Shown here: positions 1 to 7,561 of the stretch, piece by piece
Position numbering within the stretch: the stretch's first letter is position 1
Layout of the letters: each line of letters opens with the position of its first letter
Origin: an uncultured Bacteroides sp.
GTDB taxonomy: Bacteria > Bacteroidota > Bacteroidia > Bacteroidales > Bacteroidaceae
NCBI GenBank assembly: GCA_944322285.1
Contig: CALUOR010000004.1
Location: 1-64,000 of the forward strand
DNA: 64,000 nucleotides
Direction: 5' to 3'
Program-made: the position numbers and the translations under genes
The notes under the pieces: generated by a model
Databases searched by the model: none
What the model saw: the letters and a program-made list of their open reading frames with translations, nothing else
What the model was told of the DNA's origin: nothing

Positions 1-35
1 TGAGATAATTAACTGAATTACAAACTTTTAAAACA

Positions 36-67
36 CGAATCAGAAGCAATTTTCAACTCCTGATTCG
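36..67. terminator. Small dyad upstream of the collagen-like gene
   Basis: An 8-bp perfect inverted repeat, CGAATCAG (36-43) and CTGATTCG (60-67), with a 16-base loop. The flank is T-rich only when read on the minus strand. It may be the terminator of a gene left of the window or part of the leader of the next gene. Nothing else recognisable lies in 1-178. Confidence 0.3.
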
Positions 68-178
68 CATATATAATGTATATGTAATCGTTTTATCAGA
101 AACATGTCCTGTTTCGGGGAACTATCAGGCATAAAGGAATATATTATGCGAGAAGTTTATGTGTTTTCCCGAAAGAAC

Positions 179-2341
179 ATGAAAGCTAATCTTTGGAAAG
201 CTGTTCTGTTTTCCGTATTATGCATCACAACTTTTTCGTGCAGCAATGAGTTGCACATGCTATTTCCCGAAGGACCTGAAGGACCAGCCGGAAAGTCCGC
301 TTACGAAGTCTGGGTGGACGAGGTGAATGGTGGAAACATCGACTGGCCTAAGGATCGCACGGATGTGAATAATTTCTTCCTTTATTTGAAAGGTGAGGAT
401 GGAAAGGACGGGCAGAGCGCCTACGAAATTTGGATAGAAGAAGTGGAAAAAGGCCTTGAAAATCCACATAATCCGGGAACTGACTGGCCTAAGGATGAAA
501 CCGAGCTGAATGATTTTTGGTATTATCTTTCGGGCGCGGATGGCAAGGATGGCGTAACTCCCAACATCGGTGATAACGGTAATTGGTGGGTAAATGGTGA
601 AGATACAGGAATCTCGGCGCAAGGCCCGAAAGGTGAGGATGGAGAAGATGGCGAAGATGGAAAAGATGGTGCGGATGGTGATGACGGTTCGATGCCAGAC
701 ATTAAAATCATCAATGGAAATTGGTATATCAATGGTGTAGATACAGGCGTATCAGCCAAAGGAGATAAAGGCGATGACGGAACCTCAGGCTCAAACGGAA
801 AGAGTGCCTATGAACTTTGGGTGGAAGCAGTAACGAGTGATGAAGGATTGGAAGACCCGCATAACCCGGGCTATAACTGCGATCCTGAAAAAACGACCAT
901 AGAAGATTTCTGGGCATACTTGCGTGGCGAAGATGGCGAAGACGGTGATGACGGTAAGCCGGGAGAAGGAGAACAAACGGCTCCAGAGAAAGGCAAATAT
1001 AATGTCATAGCATATCGCTCAAACTTGGACAACGAGGAATATGTAAACTGGCCGGACGGTTCGTTGACTTTTAAGGTATATAACAAGGAACAAAAGCCGG
1101 CACCTGAAGGAACAAAGGTCAAGATAAAAGGGCTCAAAGACGCGGAAAGCAAAGAATTTGAGGTTGGAGAGGATGGTCTGCTGACAATTCCTAAGCAATA
1201 TCTGCCGGATGAAACCACTACTACAAGTGCTGAAGTTAAAGAAGCAGACGGAGAAAAATATGAAGAAACACCTAAAAATACATTACTTTCAGCCCGTATT
1301 GATACGAAGATGGTTTTGCAGGAGAACAATGACTTGAAAGTTACTTCCCCGTTGCAACTCTCTTTGATGGATGATAACGGCACCAAAATTCCTTGCTTGA
1401 ACATTTATTTTAAAGTATTGCGAAAAGTTGGAAGCAAAGGCGAATGGGAACCTATTCCAGAGTATGTAGGTGCTACTACCAGAGATGTTTATCTGTTTAC
1501 ATATCAGGACGGAAGTTCGTCTATAGGCGAAGATGCGAAAGGCGAAGAAATACCTGTGCCTAATAATACAAATATTGACATCGCTAAGATGAATACTTGC
1601 ATGGTACAAGTGCAAAGAAAAGTTATTGCTACAGGAACTGATAAGATTGATACCAGCAAAATACCTGCGGATGACAAATGGGTAGACGGTACAAAAGATA
1701 GTAAAAAATATATCACCATCGGTGTGATGAATTGCTATGGAGATAATCCGAAATTGCAAGCCAAGATAGAGATGCGTCCGGCACAATATGCTCCATTATT
1801 GAAAACTTTGACACAGACTGGAGAGGTTATAACATCTTCGGGTGGAACAAGTAAAAATGTAAGTTTGAAAGGAACATTTGATACAAACATGGTAGAAAAA
1901 GGCTTGTGTTTCTCTCAATACTACCAAAAACAAGAAGAGAGTACACGTGCAGAAGAAATAGATGTTTATGTTCCTGTAAAAATGGAAGACTCGGATTTTG
2001 GAACAAAAGAGTTACTGCAACTTAGCTTTACAAAAGATTTAGACAATATAACGGCTAAGGCGGTATCAATGAAAGATGAGACAGAAGATAATGCCGCCGA
2101 ATTTACAGCCGATAATGTTTGGGTACCATCTATGCTTTCTATTAAAGTCTTGTTTCAAGAGGGGATGCTATCTCAAAGCATTAATTTCTATCCTCTTAGT
2201 CAGTTTGGAGCAATAAAAGAAGATCCTTCTGATAAAACAAAGGTCAAATATCAGACCTATAACAATGACAGACACCCAGTTTCGTCAAACTATACCCTTG
2301 ATGTCACCAAGGAAGACAAGGAAGATCAAGAAAATAAGTAA
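179..2341 (+). CDS. Collagen-like repeat lipoprotein
   Basis: Predicted 720-aa exported lipoprotein. I chose the ATG at 179 because it gives a clean lipoprotein signal (short basic N-end, hydrophobic core, TTFSC with Cys21); in-frame ATGs at 104 and 146 would put 25 or 11 extra residues before it. Residues about 31-270 hold Gly-X-Y blocks (GPEGPAG, GEDGKDG, GDKGDDG), very acidic. They alternate with three copies of a [KQ]SAYE[VIL]W[VI]E-type module (about residues 39, 79, 208) and two NGNW[WY][VI]NG[EV]DTG modules (about 133 and 178). Residues about 270-720 look like beta-rich, Ig-like domains without catalytic motifs. The OmpA-family gene begins 14 bases downstream, so the two are probably co-transcribed. 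The function is unknown; a surface-exposed stalk or adhesin is an inference. Some Bacteroides lyase-annotated proteins carry similar collagen-like N-termini, but I see no lyase domain. Confidence 0.8.
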   Translation: MKANLWKAVLFSVLCITTFSCSNELHMLFPEGPEGPAGKSAYEVWVDEVNGGNIDWPKDRTDVNNFFLYLKGEDGKDGQSAYEIWIEEVEKGLENPHNPGTDWPKDETELNDFWYYLSGADGKDGVTPNIGDNGNWWVNGEDTGISAQGPKGEDGEDGEDGKDGADGDDGSMPDIKIINGNWYINGVDTGVSAKGDKGDDGTSGSNGKSAYELWVEAVTSDEGLEDPHNPGYNCDPEKTTIEDFWAYLRGEDGEDGDDGKPGEGEQTAPEKGKYNVIAYRSNLDNEEYVNWPDGSLTFKVYNKEQKPAPEGTKVKIKGLKDAESKEFEVGEDGLLTIPKQYLPDETTTTSAEVKEADGEKYEETPKNTLLSARIDTKMVLQENNDLKVTSPLQLSLMDDNGTKIPCLNIYFKVLRKVGSKGEWEPIPEYVGATTRDVYLFTYQDGSSSIGEDAKGEEIPVPNNTNIDIAKMNTCMVQVQRKVIATGTDKIDTSKIPADDKWVDGTKDSKKYITIGVMNCYGDNPKLQAKIEMRPAQYAPLLKTLTQTGEVITSSGGTSKNVSLKGTFDTNMVEKGLCFSQYYQKQEESTRAEEIDVYVPVKMEDSDFGTKELLQLSFTKDLDNITAKAVSMKDETEDNAAEFTADNVWVPSMLSIKVLFQEGMLSQSINFYPLSQFGAIKEDPSDKTKVKYQTYNNDRHPVSSNYTLDVTKEDKEDQENK

Positions 2342-2355
2342 AACAATTCGAAGAC

Positions 2356-3513
2356 ATGAAACTAAAATTATATATCAGTCTTTTCCTTTTTTTAGGCGTA
2401 TTGTCTGCCCATGCGCAGGAGCCGGCTACGGAAGAGAAAAAAGAAAAGAAAGCATGGGAAGTTGGTGTAGGCGGAACGGTGTTTCAGTTTAGCCGCATAG
2501 GGTTCAGTAACTTCAGCACAGTGGAGAGCGGTTACGCGTTCGACCTTGACCTGAACCATGCCGTATGGGGCGCAGGCATCTATGCAGCCCGTGAATTGAA
2601 CAAGTATTTCTACTTGGATTTGCAAGGTAATCTTGGATTTACCAACAAGTCCATAGAAGGCAAACGTAAACTCATGACCATGGCAGGCTTGGGCCTGCAA
2701 TGGCGTTTGGGCGAATATTTTAAGTCGCGCTATGTGGATCCCTATCTGCGTGCGGGAGTTAACTATATGTATAAGGACTTCCGGGTATTATACGATGGAA
2801 GCGAAGGTTTGGCTCCGGATGAGATGTCGTGGATATTGAGCAACTTCGGAAACAAGGAAGGACGTGACAAGAAACATCTTGTGCCAATTTCTTTGGGTGG
2901 TGGCATCAATTTTTGGCTGAACGACCGTTGGGGCATCGGCTTGCAGGCAGATTATCTACTGATGCCTTACAAAAATGTAGCGAATTCTTTGCAAGGTTCG
3001 GCACGTGTCATTTGGCGCTTCGGCGGCAAGAGCAAGAAGCCTGCGCCCATAATGCAATATATCGAGAAACCGGTAGACAGAGTGGTGGAAAGAGTTGTGG
3101 AAAAAGTGGTGGAGAAACCGGTAGAGACAATTATTACTAAGAGCCTTACGGAATTGTTCGACCAAATCTACTTCGATTTCGACAGTTATCAGATTACCCC
3201 CGAATCGGAAGAGACATTGGATAAGATTGCGGAAATCTTCCTGAAAGACACCTCACGCCGCTATCTGATAACGGGGCAGACAGATTCTCGCGGGTCGGAT
3301 GAATTCAATCAAACATTATCAGAAAATCGTGCGCGCGAAGTGGTTAAGGCATTGAAGGAGCGGGACGTGCCCGCCGAGATGATGAAGTGGAGAGGCATTG
3401 GCAAGAAAATTGCAATTGTGTCACCTTCCTCTTCGGATAATGCTCGTCGGGGAGACCGCAAGATAACGGTAGAATACATCACCAATATGGATTATTGGGA
3501 AATGATACCCTAA
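2356..3513 (+). CDS. OmpA-family outer-membrane beta-barrel protein
   Basis: 385 aa with a Sec signal peptide ending near AHA-QE (residue about 21). Residues about 25-230 have the alternating aromatic/polar pattern of an outer-membrane barrel. A linker of repeated VVE[KR] and KPVE units (about 235-260) leads to a C-terminal OmpA peptidoglycan-binding domain (about 265-385) with IYFDFDSYQITPES, GQTDSRGSDEFN and LSENRAREVV; the Asp and Arg expected to hold the peptide of peptidoglycan are present. It should tether the outer membrane to the cell wall. It follows the collagen-like lipoprotein gene by 14 bases, so the two products may work together at the surface. Confidence 0.9.
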   Translation: MKLKLYISLFLFLGVLSAHAQEPATEEKKEKKAWEVGVGGTVFQFSRIGFSNFSTVESGYAFDLDLNHAVWGAGIYAARELNKYFYLDLQGNLGFTNKSIEGKRKLMTMAGLGLQWRLGEYFKSRYVDPYLRAGVNYMYKDFRVLYDGSEGLAPDEMSWILSNFGNKEGRDKKHLVPISLGGGINFWLNDRWGIGLQADYLLMPYKNVANSLQGSARVIWRFGGKSKKPAPIMQYIEKPVDRVVERVVEKVVEKPVETIITKSLTELFDQIYFDFDSYQITPESEETLDKIAEIFLKDTSRRYLITGQTDSRGSDEFNQTLSENRAREVVKALKERDVPAEMMKWRGIGKKIAIVSPSSSDNARRGDRKITVEYITNMDYWEMIP

Positions 3514-3616
3514 CAATGATATTGTTTGTTAACCTTTTTACCGCCTATGAGACACCTGTAACTGCTCTCTTGTGAAAAAGGGTATTTGCAGCCCTAAAAA
3601 TTGTTTGTTTTGTTTA

Positions 3617-3652
3617 TTTCGCCTCGAGTCAACATTATGGCTCGGGGCGAAA
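3617..3652. terminator. Bidirectional terminator between convergent genes
   Basis: A 12-bp stem with one G-T pair: TTTCGCCTCGAG (3617-3628) and CTCGGGGCGAAA (3641-3652), 12-base loop. It lies between the ends of the OmpA gene (plus) and the S46 peptidase gene (minus) and is followed by T-rich sequence on the plus strand. Confidence 0.6.
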
Positions 3653-3654
3653 GT

Positions 3655-5787
3655 TTATTTGATATACATTTCATTTATCAAATGTCCCGCTTTCCCGTAT
3701 TTCTCCATAATGAACAATATATAGCGGATATCCACTCCGATACAGCGTTGCAGACGGGGTTCGTATTGAAAATCACTGCTCATGGCTTCCCAGTTGCCAT
3801 CGAAGGCCAAGCCCAACAATTCGCCTCGCGCATTGAACATAGCACTTCCGCTATTGCCGCCCGTGATGTCATTGTCCGAGATGAAGCAGACGCTCATTTC
3901 ACCCTTTTCATCGGCATAGCGTCCAAAATCTTTGCTTTCCAACAGGCGCACCAGTTCAGGTTGTAAGGCGTAGTCTCGCTTGCCTTTGTACAGACGTGCT
4001 TTTTCCAAAACACCTTGCGTGGTCGTACGATAATCGTAATGCGCTCCATCGAAAGGTTCATAACTCCGCACGATGCCGAAGCTGAGGCGCATCGTTGAAT
4101 TGGCGTCCGGATAATAGCCGCGTGAAGTGTCCCTCCGGCGCAGGGCGGCGTTCAATAGACGTTCTCCTCGTTCGATGTCGACAGAGGCCTGTTGCATCTG
4201 GAGATTCAGTTCGAAAAGCTCCGTGATGAGGTCAATGCCCAACACGATAGCAGGGTCATTATAGATTTGATACGTCGTATCATTCTTCAAAAAACGTTGC
4301 AATCCCCGTGGCGAGGTGATTTCTGAATGAGCGTACAGGCTGTCCACATACGCCTGCTCGGAGCCTCTGTACTTAATGTTTATCGTATCGTAAACCGTAG
4401 GTAGGAAATCCGGCTCTACGTGCTTGCGACACTCTTTGAGCAAGGCTACAAACACGTCCTTGTCTACCTTCAAATCCAAATTGGCATATTGTTCTACAAG
4501 GGCTTCCAGATTCCGAACAACAGTTTCGTGTTCACCCTCAAAATCAAAGTTCAGGATGCTGATGGCCAGTTGAACCAGCTCCGGCCCGTTGAGAAAGGTT
4601 TCCAGCAGATAGGCTTGGGCATGATCAGCGGTGCGGTGGTTTTTATACGCAAGTTCTAAGTCCGTAAGGAGTTGCAGGTTTTCCCGGCGTTCGTCGGGAG
4701 TGGCACGTATCCACTCCAGCAAATCCCGTTCCCGCTCCCGTTTCTTATCCAACACATGCAGGCGTCGGATGGAGCGGTTCATGCCGATGCTGTTTTTCCA
4801 ATAATTAGAGCTTTCATCGTATTTGGAAGCATAGTGAATGCGTATCGTGTCATTTTTGTCCATCGCCTGTTTCCAGATAGTTTGCTTTACGCCTCGGATG
4901 TCTATCCGTGCCTGATTGGTGTTGTTCATTCGTTCCTCGATGCCGAAGGAGGAAAGATAGCGTTCGGTTTCCCCCGGATAGCCCAAGGTCATGCAGAAGT
5001 CTCCTTCCCGATAGCCATCGAGCGAGACGGGTGCCACATAGGCGGGATGATAAGGCTCATTATCCGGCGCATAATCGGCGGGACGGTTCGCCCGGTCGGC
5101 GTAGATGCGGAATACGCAGAAGTCACCCGTGTGACGAGGCCACATCCAATTGTCATTGTCCCAGCCGAACTTACCTACTGAAGAAGGCGGAGCGAACACT
5201 AACCGCACATCATTATAATCGCGATACACAGAGAGCCAATACTCGCTCCCCGCATAATAAGCGTCCACCACACCCGTCAGCGTAGAGTCCCGGCCTGACA
5301 CTTCCGCCCCAATAATCCGCATGACAGAGTCAGCCGCATAGGAACGTGAAGCCTCATCCATGTCCGGTTTGAGAGCCGAAAGCACCCGCTTGGTCACATC
5401 CTTTTGCTCTACCAGGAAACGCACATACAAATCGGGGCATGGCAATTCTTCTTCCCGACTTCGCGCTACGAAGCCATCTTGCAAATAGTCGTGCTCTACG
5501 GTGGAGTGTTGTTGCACGCTGCTGAATCCGCAATGATGGTTGGTCAGCACCAGTCCATCGGGAGATACCACCACGCCCGAACAAAATCCTCCGAAGCTCA
5601 CCACGGCATCTTTCAGCGAAGCCTTCTTCGGGTGATACAGTTCCTTGGGCGACAACTCCAGTCCCATTTCTTTCAGCGTGCGGCGTGTGGCTTTGTCCAG
5701 ATTCCCCGGCATCCACATGCCTTCATCGGCCAAGCTTGGAAAGAATGGAAGCCATACCAGCAAAAGAGTCAAAATGGTCGTTTTCAT
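3655..5787 (-). CDS. S46 family dipeptidyl-peptidase, DPP7-type
   Basis: 710 aa, normal length for peptidase family S46. Signal peptide to about residue 20 (SLA-DEG), so periplasmic or outer-membrane associated. The family start GMWMPGNL follows. Catalytic His85 lies in TNHHCG, the Asp region is in WDNDNWMWPRHTGDF, and the nucleophile Ser646 is in GGNSGSAMF. Family knowledge: the residue 18 after the catalytic Ser separates DPP7 (Gly, hydrophobic P1) from DPP11 (Arg or Ser, acidic P1). Here it is Gly664 (AFDGNWE), pointing to DPP7-type release of dipeptides with hydrophobic P1. The enzyme would feed amino acids to the cell. The flippase gene ends 2 bases upstream of this start, so both are read from the same promoter, although I see no functional link. 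Confidence 0.93.
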   Translation of the reverse strand: MKTTILTLLLVWLPFFPSLADEGMWMPGNLDKATRRTLKEMGLELSPKELYHPKKASLKDAVVSFGGFCSGVVVSPDGLVLTNHHCGFSSVQQHSTVEHDYLQDGFVARSREEELPCPDLYVRFLVEQKDVTKRVLSALKPDMDEASRSYAADSVMRIIGAEVSGRDSTLTGVVDAYYAGSEYWLSVYRDYNDVRLVFAPPSSVGKFGWDNDNWMWPRHTGDFCVFRIYADRANRPADYAPDNEPYHPAYVAPVSLDGYREGDFCMTLGYPGETERYLSSFGIEERMNNTNQARIDIRGVKQTIWKQAMDKNDTIRIHYASKYDESSNYWKNSIGMNRSIRRLHVLDKKRERERDLLEWIRATPDERRENLQLLTDLELAYKNHRTADHAQAYLLETFLNGPELVQLAISILNFDFEGEHETVVRNLEALVEQYANLDLKVDKDVFVALLKECRKHVEPDFLPTVYDTINIKYRGSEQAYVDSLYAHSEITSPRGLQRFLKNDTTYQIYNDPAIVLGIDLITELFELNLQMQQASVDIERGERLLNAALRRRDTSRGYYPDANSTMRLSFGIVRSYEPFDGAHYDYRTTTQGVLEKARLYKGKRDYALQPELVRLLESKDFGRYADEKGEMSVCFISDNDITGGNSGSAMFNARGELLGLAFDGNWEAMSSDFQYEPRLQRCIGVDIRYILFIMEKYGKAGHLINEMYIK

Positions 5788-5789
5788 CG

Positions 5790-7235
5790 TTATTTCTTTA
5801 CCAATCGGTTCAACAAAGGAATACTACTTAAAGGCAAATCTTTCTTCACTATATATATTATAAATAGGAATAACAAAACCGTTCGGAAGCCTAAGCGCAA
5901 CCACAGGTTTTCTATCGGCACCCACACAGCCAATGCGTACAGCACAGCAGCCAACGCTACATAGAGGCCGATGCCCCGCAAGTCATAGCGGATGGGATAT
6001 TTCCGTTGCCCCACGAAGTAGGATAACAACATCGCCACGCCATAGCCCGCCAATCCTGCCCAAGCGCACGCCATGTAGCCATAGCGGGGAATGAATAACA
6101 CGTTGAGCGTCACTAATACAGCACATCCTGTGAGCGAGAAATAAGCTCCCCACCGAGTTTGGTCAATCAACTTATACCAAAAGGACAGATTGAAGTAAAC
6201 GCCCATGCATATTTCGGCCGCCATCACGATAGGCACCACCTGCAGGCCTTCCCAATAATCATCTCCGATGAGGTATTTCAACAAGTCTAAATAAAACATC
6301 ACCGCCAGGTAAGCCAGCAGGGTAAAGATGACGAAATACTTCATGGCGGCGGCATACGTCTCGCGGTTATCTTTATCCCGGCTTTTGCCAAACACAAACG
6401 GCTCATAAGCATAGCGGAAAGCCTGGGTAAGCATCGCCATAATCATGGCTATCTTGCTCGCCGCTCCGTAGATGCCCAGTTGTACGGCTGCTCCGTCCGC
6501 ATCGGGATACACGTAAGGAAAGATAATCTTGTCCGCCACCTGGTTCAGGATGCCCGCTATGCCTAATACCAACAGGGGCAGACTATAAGCCGTCATGCGG
6601 CGCATCAAGGCGGGGTCGAATCCATAGCGCAAGCCTCGTAATTCGGGAATCAGGCACAGCATGATGGTGCCCGTGCAAATCAGATTGAACAGGAAAGCAT
6701 AGCCCACATCGCTTCCATCCAATGCCACATAATACGTCAAGTTCAAGGCGATATTCAGAAAGATGAAGAGCAATTTCAAGGCCGCAAAGCGCAATGGACG
6801 TTTCTTATAGCGCAGGTAAGCGAAAGGAATGCTCTGAATGGCATCCATCGCCACTACGGCCATCATCATGCCCACATACTCCGGATGTTCCTCATAGCTC
6901 AGCCATCCCGCAATAGGTCCCAGGCAAGCCAAACCGACAGCCAAGAACGCCAGCGACACGCCTCCCACACCCGTCAAAGCCGTCGAATAGACGCGCATCG
7001 GGTCATCTTCTCCTTTGCCTGCAAAGCGGAAAAAGCCCGTCTCCATGCCGAATGTCAGCAGCACCAAGACCAGTGCCACCCACGCATAGATGTTGGTCAC
7101 CACCCCATAGCCTCCCGACTGGGCGGACATGGCAATGGTATAGACCGGTACCAGCAGATAATTCAAGAACCGCCCTACGATGCTGCTCAAGCCGTAGATA
7201 GCGGTCTCTTTAGCCAAACTCTTCAGATTTACCAT
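5790..7235 (-). CDS. Polysaccharide flippase, MATE/Wzx-like
   Basis: 481 aa, almost entirely hydrophobic, with about 12-14 membrane segments. The N-terminus (LAKETAIYGLSSIVGRFLNYLLVPVYT) is the typical start of polysaccharide-biosynthesis/flippase proteins of the MOP superfamily. The likely role is moving lipid-linked saccharide units across the inner membrane for capsule, O-antigen-like or peptidoglycan synthesis; the substrate cannot be read from the sequence. It lies outside any capsule cluster, is transcribed first, and the S46 peptidase gene starts 2 bases after its stop. A consensus -7 element (TATCTTTG, minus strand) sits about 42 bases before the start. Confidence 0.85.
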   Translation of the reverse strand: MVNLKSLAKETAIYGLSSIVGRFLNYLLVPVYTIAMSAQSGGYGVVTNIYAWVALVLVLLTFGMETGFFRFAGKGEDDPMRVYSTALTGVGGVSLAFLAVGLACLGPIAGWLSYEEHPEYVGMMMAVVAMDAIQSIPFAYLRYKKRPLRFAALKLLFIFLNIALNLTYYVALDGSDVGYAFLFNLICTGTIMLCLIPELRGLRYGFDPALMRRMTAYSLPLLVLGIAGILNQVADKIIFPYVYPDADGAAVQLGIYGAASKIAMIMAMLTQAFRYAYEPFVFGKSRDKDNRETYAAAMKYFVIFTLLAYLAVMFYLDLLKYLIGDDYWEGLQVVPIVMAAEICMGVYFNLSFWYKLIDQTRWGAYFSLTGCAVLVTLNVLFIPRYGYMACAWAGLAGYGVAMLLSYFVGQRKYPIRYDLRGIGLYVALAAVLYALAVWVPIENLWLRLGFRTVLLFLFIIYIVKKDLPLSSIPLLNRLVKK

Positions 7236-7276
7236 AAACGTCCTTTCCTATACATTCTGTTTTTATCTTCAAGGCA

Positions 7277-7284
7277 CAAAGATA
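7277..7284 (-). promoter_or_regulatory. -7 element of the flippase-peptidase operon
   Basis: Read on the minus strand this is TATCTTTG, a full match to the Bacteroides -7 consensus TAnnTTTG. It leaves a leader of about 35 bases before the ATG at 7235. No clear -33 TTTG was seen at the expected distance. Confidence 0.55.
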
Positions 7285-7439
7285 AAACAAAAGCATGAAA
7301 CACGCACTCTTTTTTATCATCAAACACTTTGTCTTATGAAAGCCTTGTCACAAAGTTTCGCCAAAACAGAGGCAAAGTCTCGCCCAGTCGCAGGCAATGT
7401 TTCGTGGAGAAAAATTTTCTTCCTCACCGGAGAAATTTA

Positions 7440-7457
7440 TTTCCCTCACGAGGGAAA
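7440..7457. repeat. Tight palindrome in divergent promoter region
   Basis: TTTCCCTC and GAGGGAAA separated by AC. The arms are perfect and the 2-base gap is too small for a good RNA hairpin, so a protein-binding dyad is more likely than a terminator. It overlaps the second of two imperfect GGAGAAA-CTCAC repeats. Confidence 0.4.
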
Positions 7458-7561
7458 AAACAAAGCTTTACCAAGAAAGAGACAATGTTGGGCCATTAAG
7501 AATGGTATATGCAAAATAATTCGTATATTAGCACCCTATAAACCTTTTATCTTTGAAAACC

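Larger units (their letters stand above)
7236..7561. other. Divergent promoter region, flippase / mannosidase fusion
   Basis: 326 bases without a supported gene. They hold the -7 element for the flippase operon (7277-7284), two imperfect copies of a GGAGAAA...TTCC-CTCAC unit (about 7415-7449) and a tight palindrome TTTCCCTC-AC-GAGGGAAA (7440-7457). A TATCTTTG at 7548-7555 resembles a -7 element but lies only 6 bases before the ATG at 7562, so it would give an almost leaderless message; a weaker TATATTAG at 7524-7531 is an alternative. Confidence 0.6.

Noticed and set aside
523..759. Pro/Ser-rich minus-strand frame in the collagen-like gene
   Set aside because: Gly-X-Y coding sequence read backwards gives Ser/Pro-rich frames; it is a shadow.
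3601..3966. 121-codon frame on the plus strand at the end of the S46 gene
   Set aside because: It is antisense to the S46 peptidase, which has full catalytic motifs.
7548..7555. TATCTTTG as the promoter of the mannosidase fusion
   Set aside because: It lies 6 bases before the ATG and would make a nearly leaderless mRNA; I keep it only as a note.
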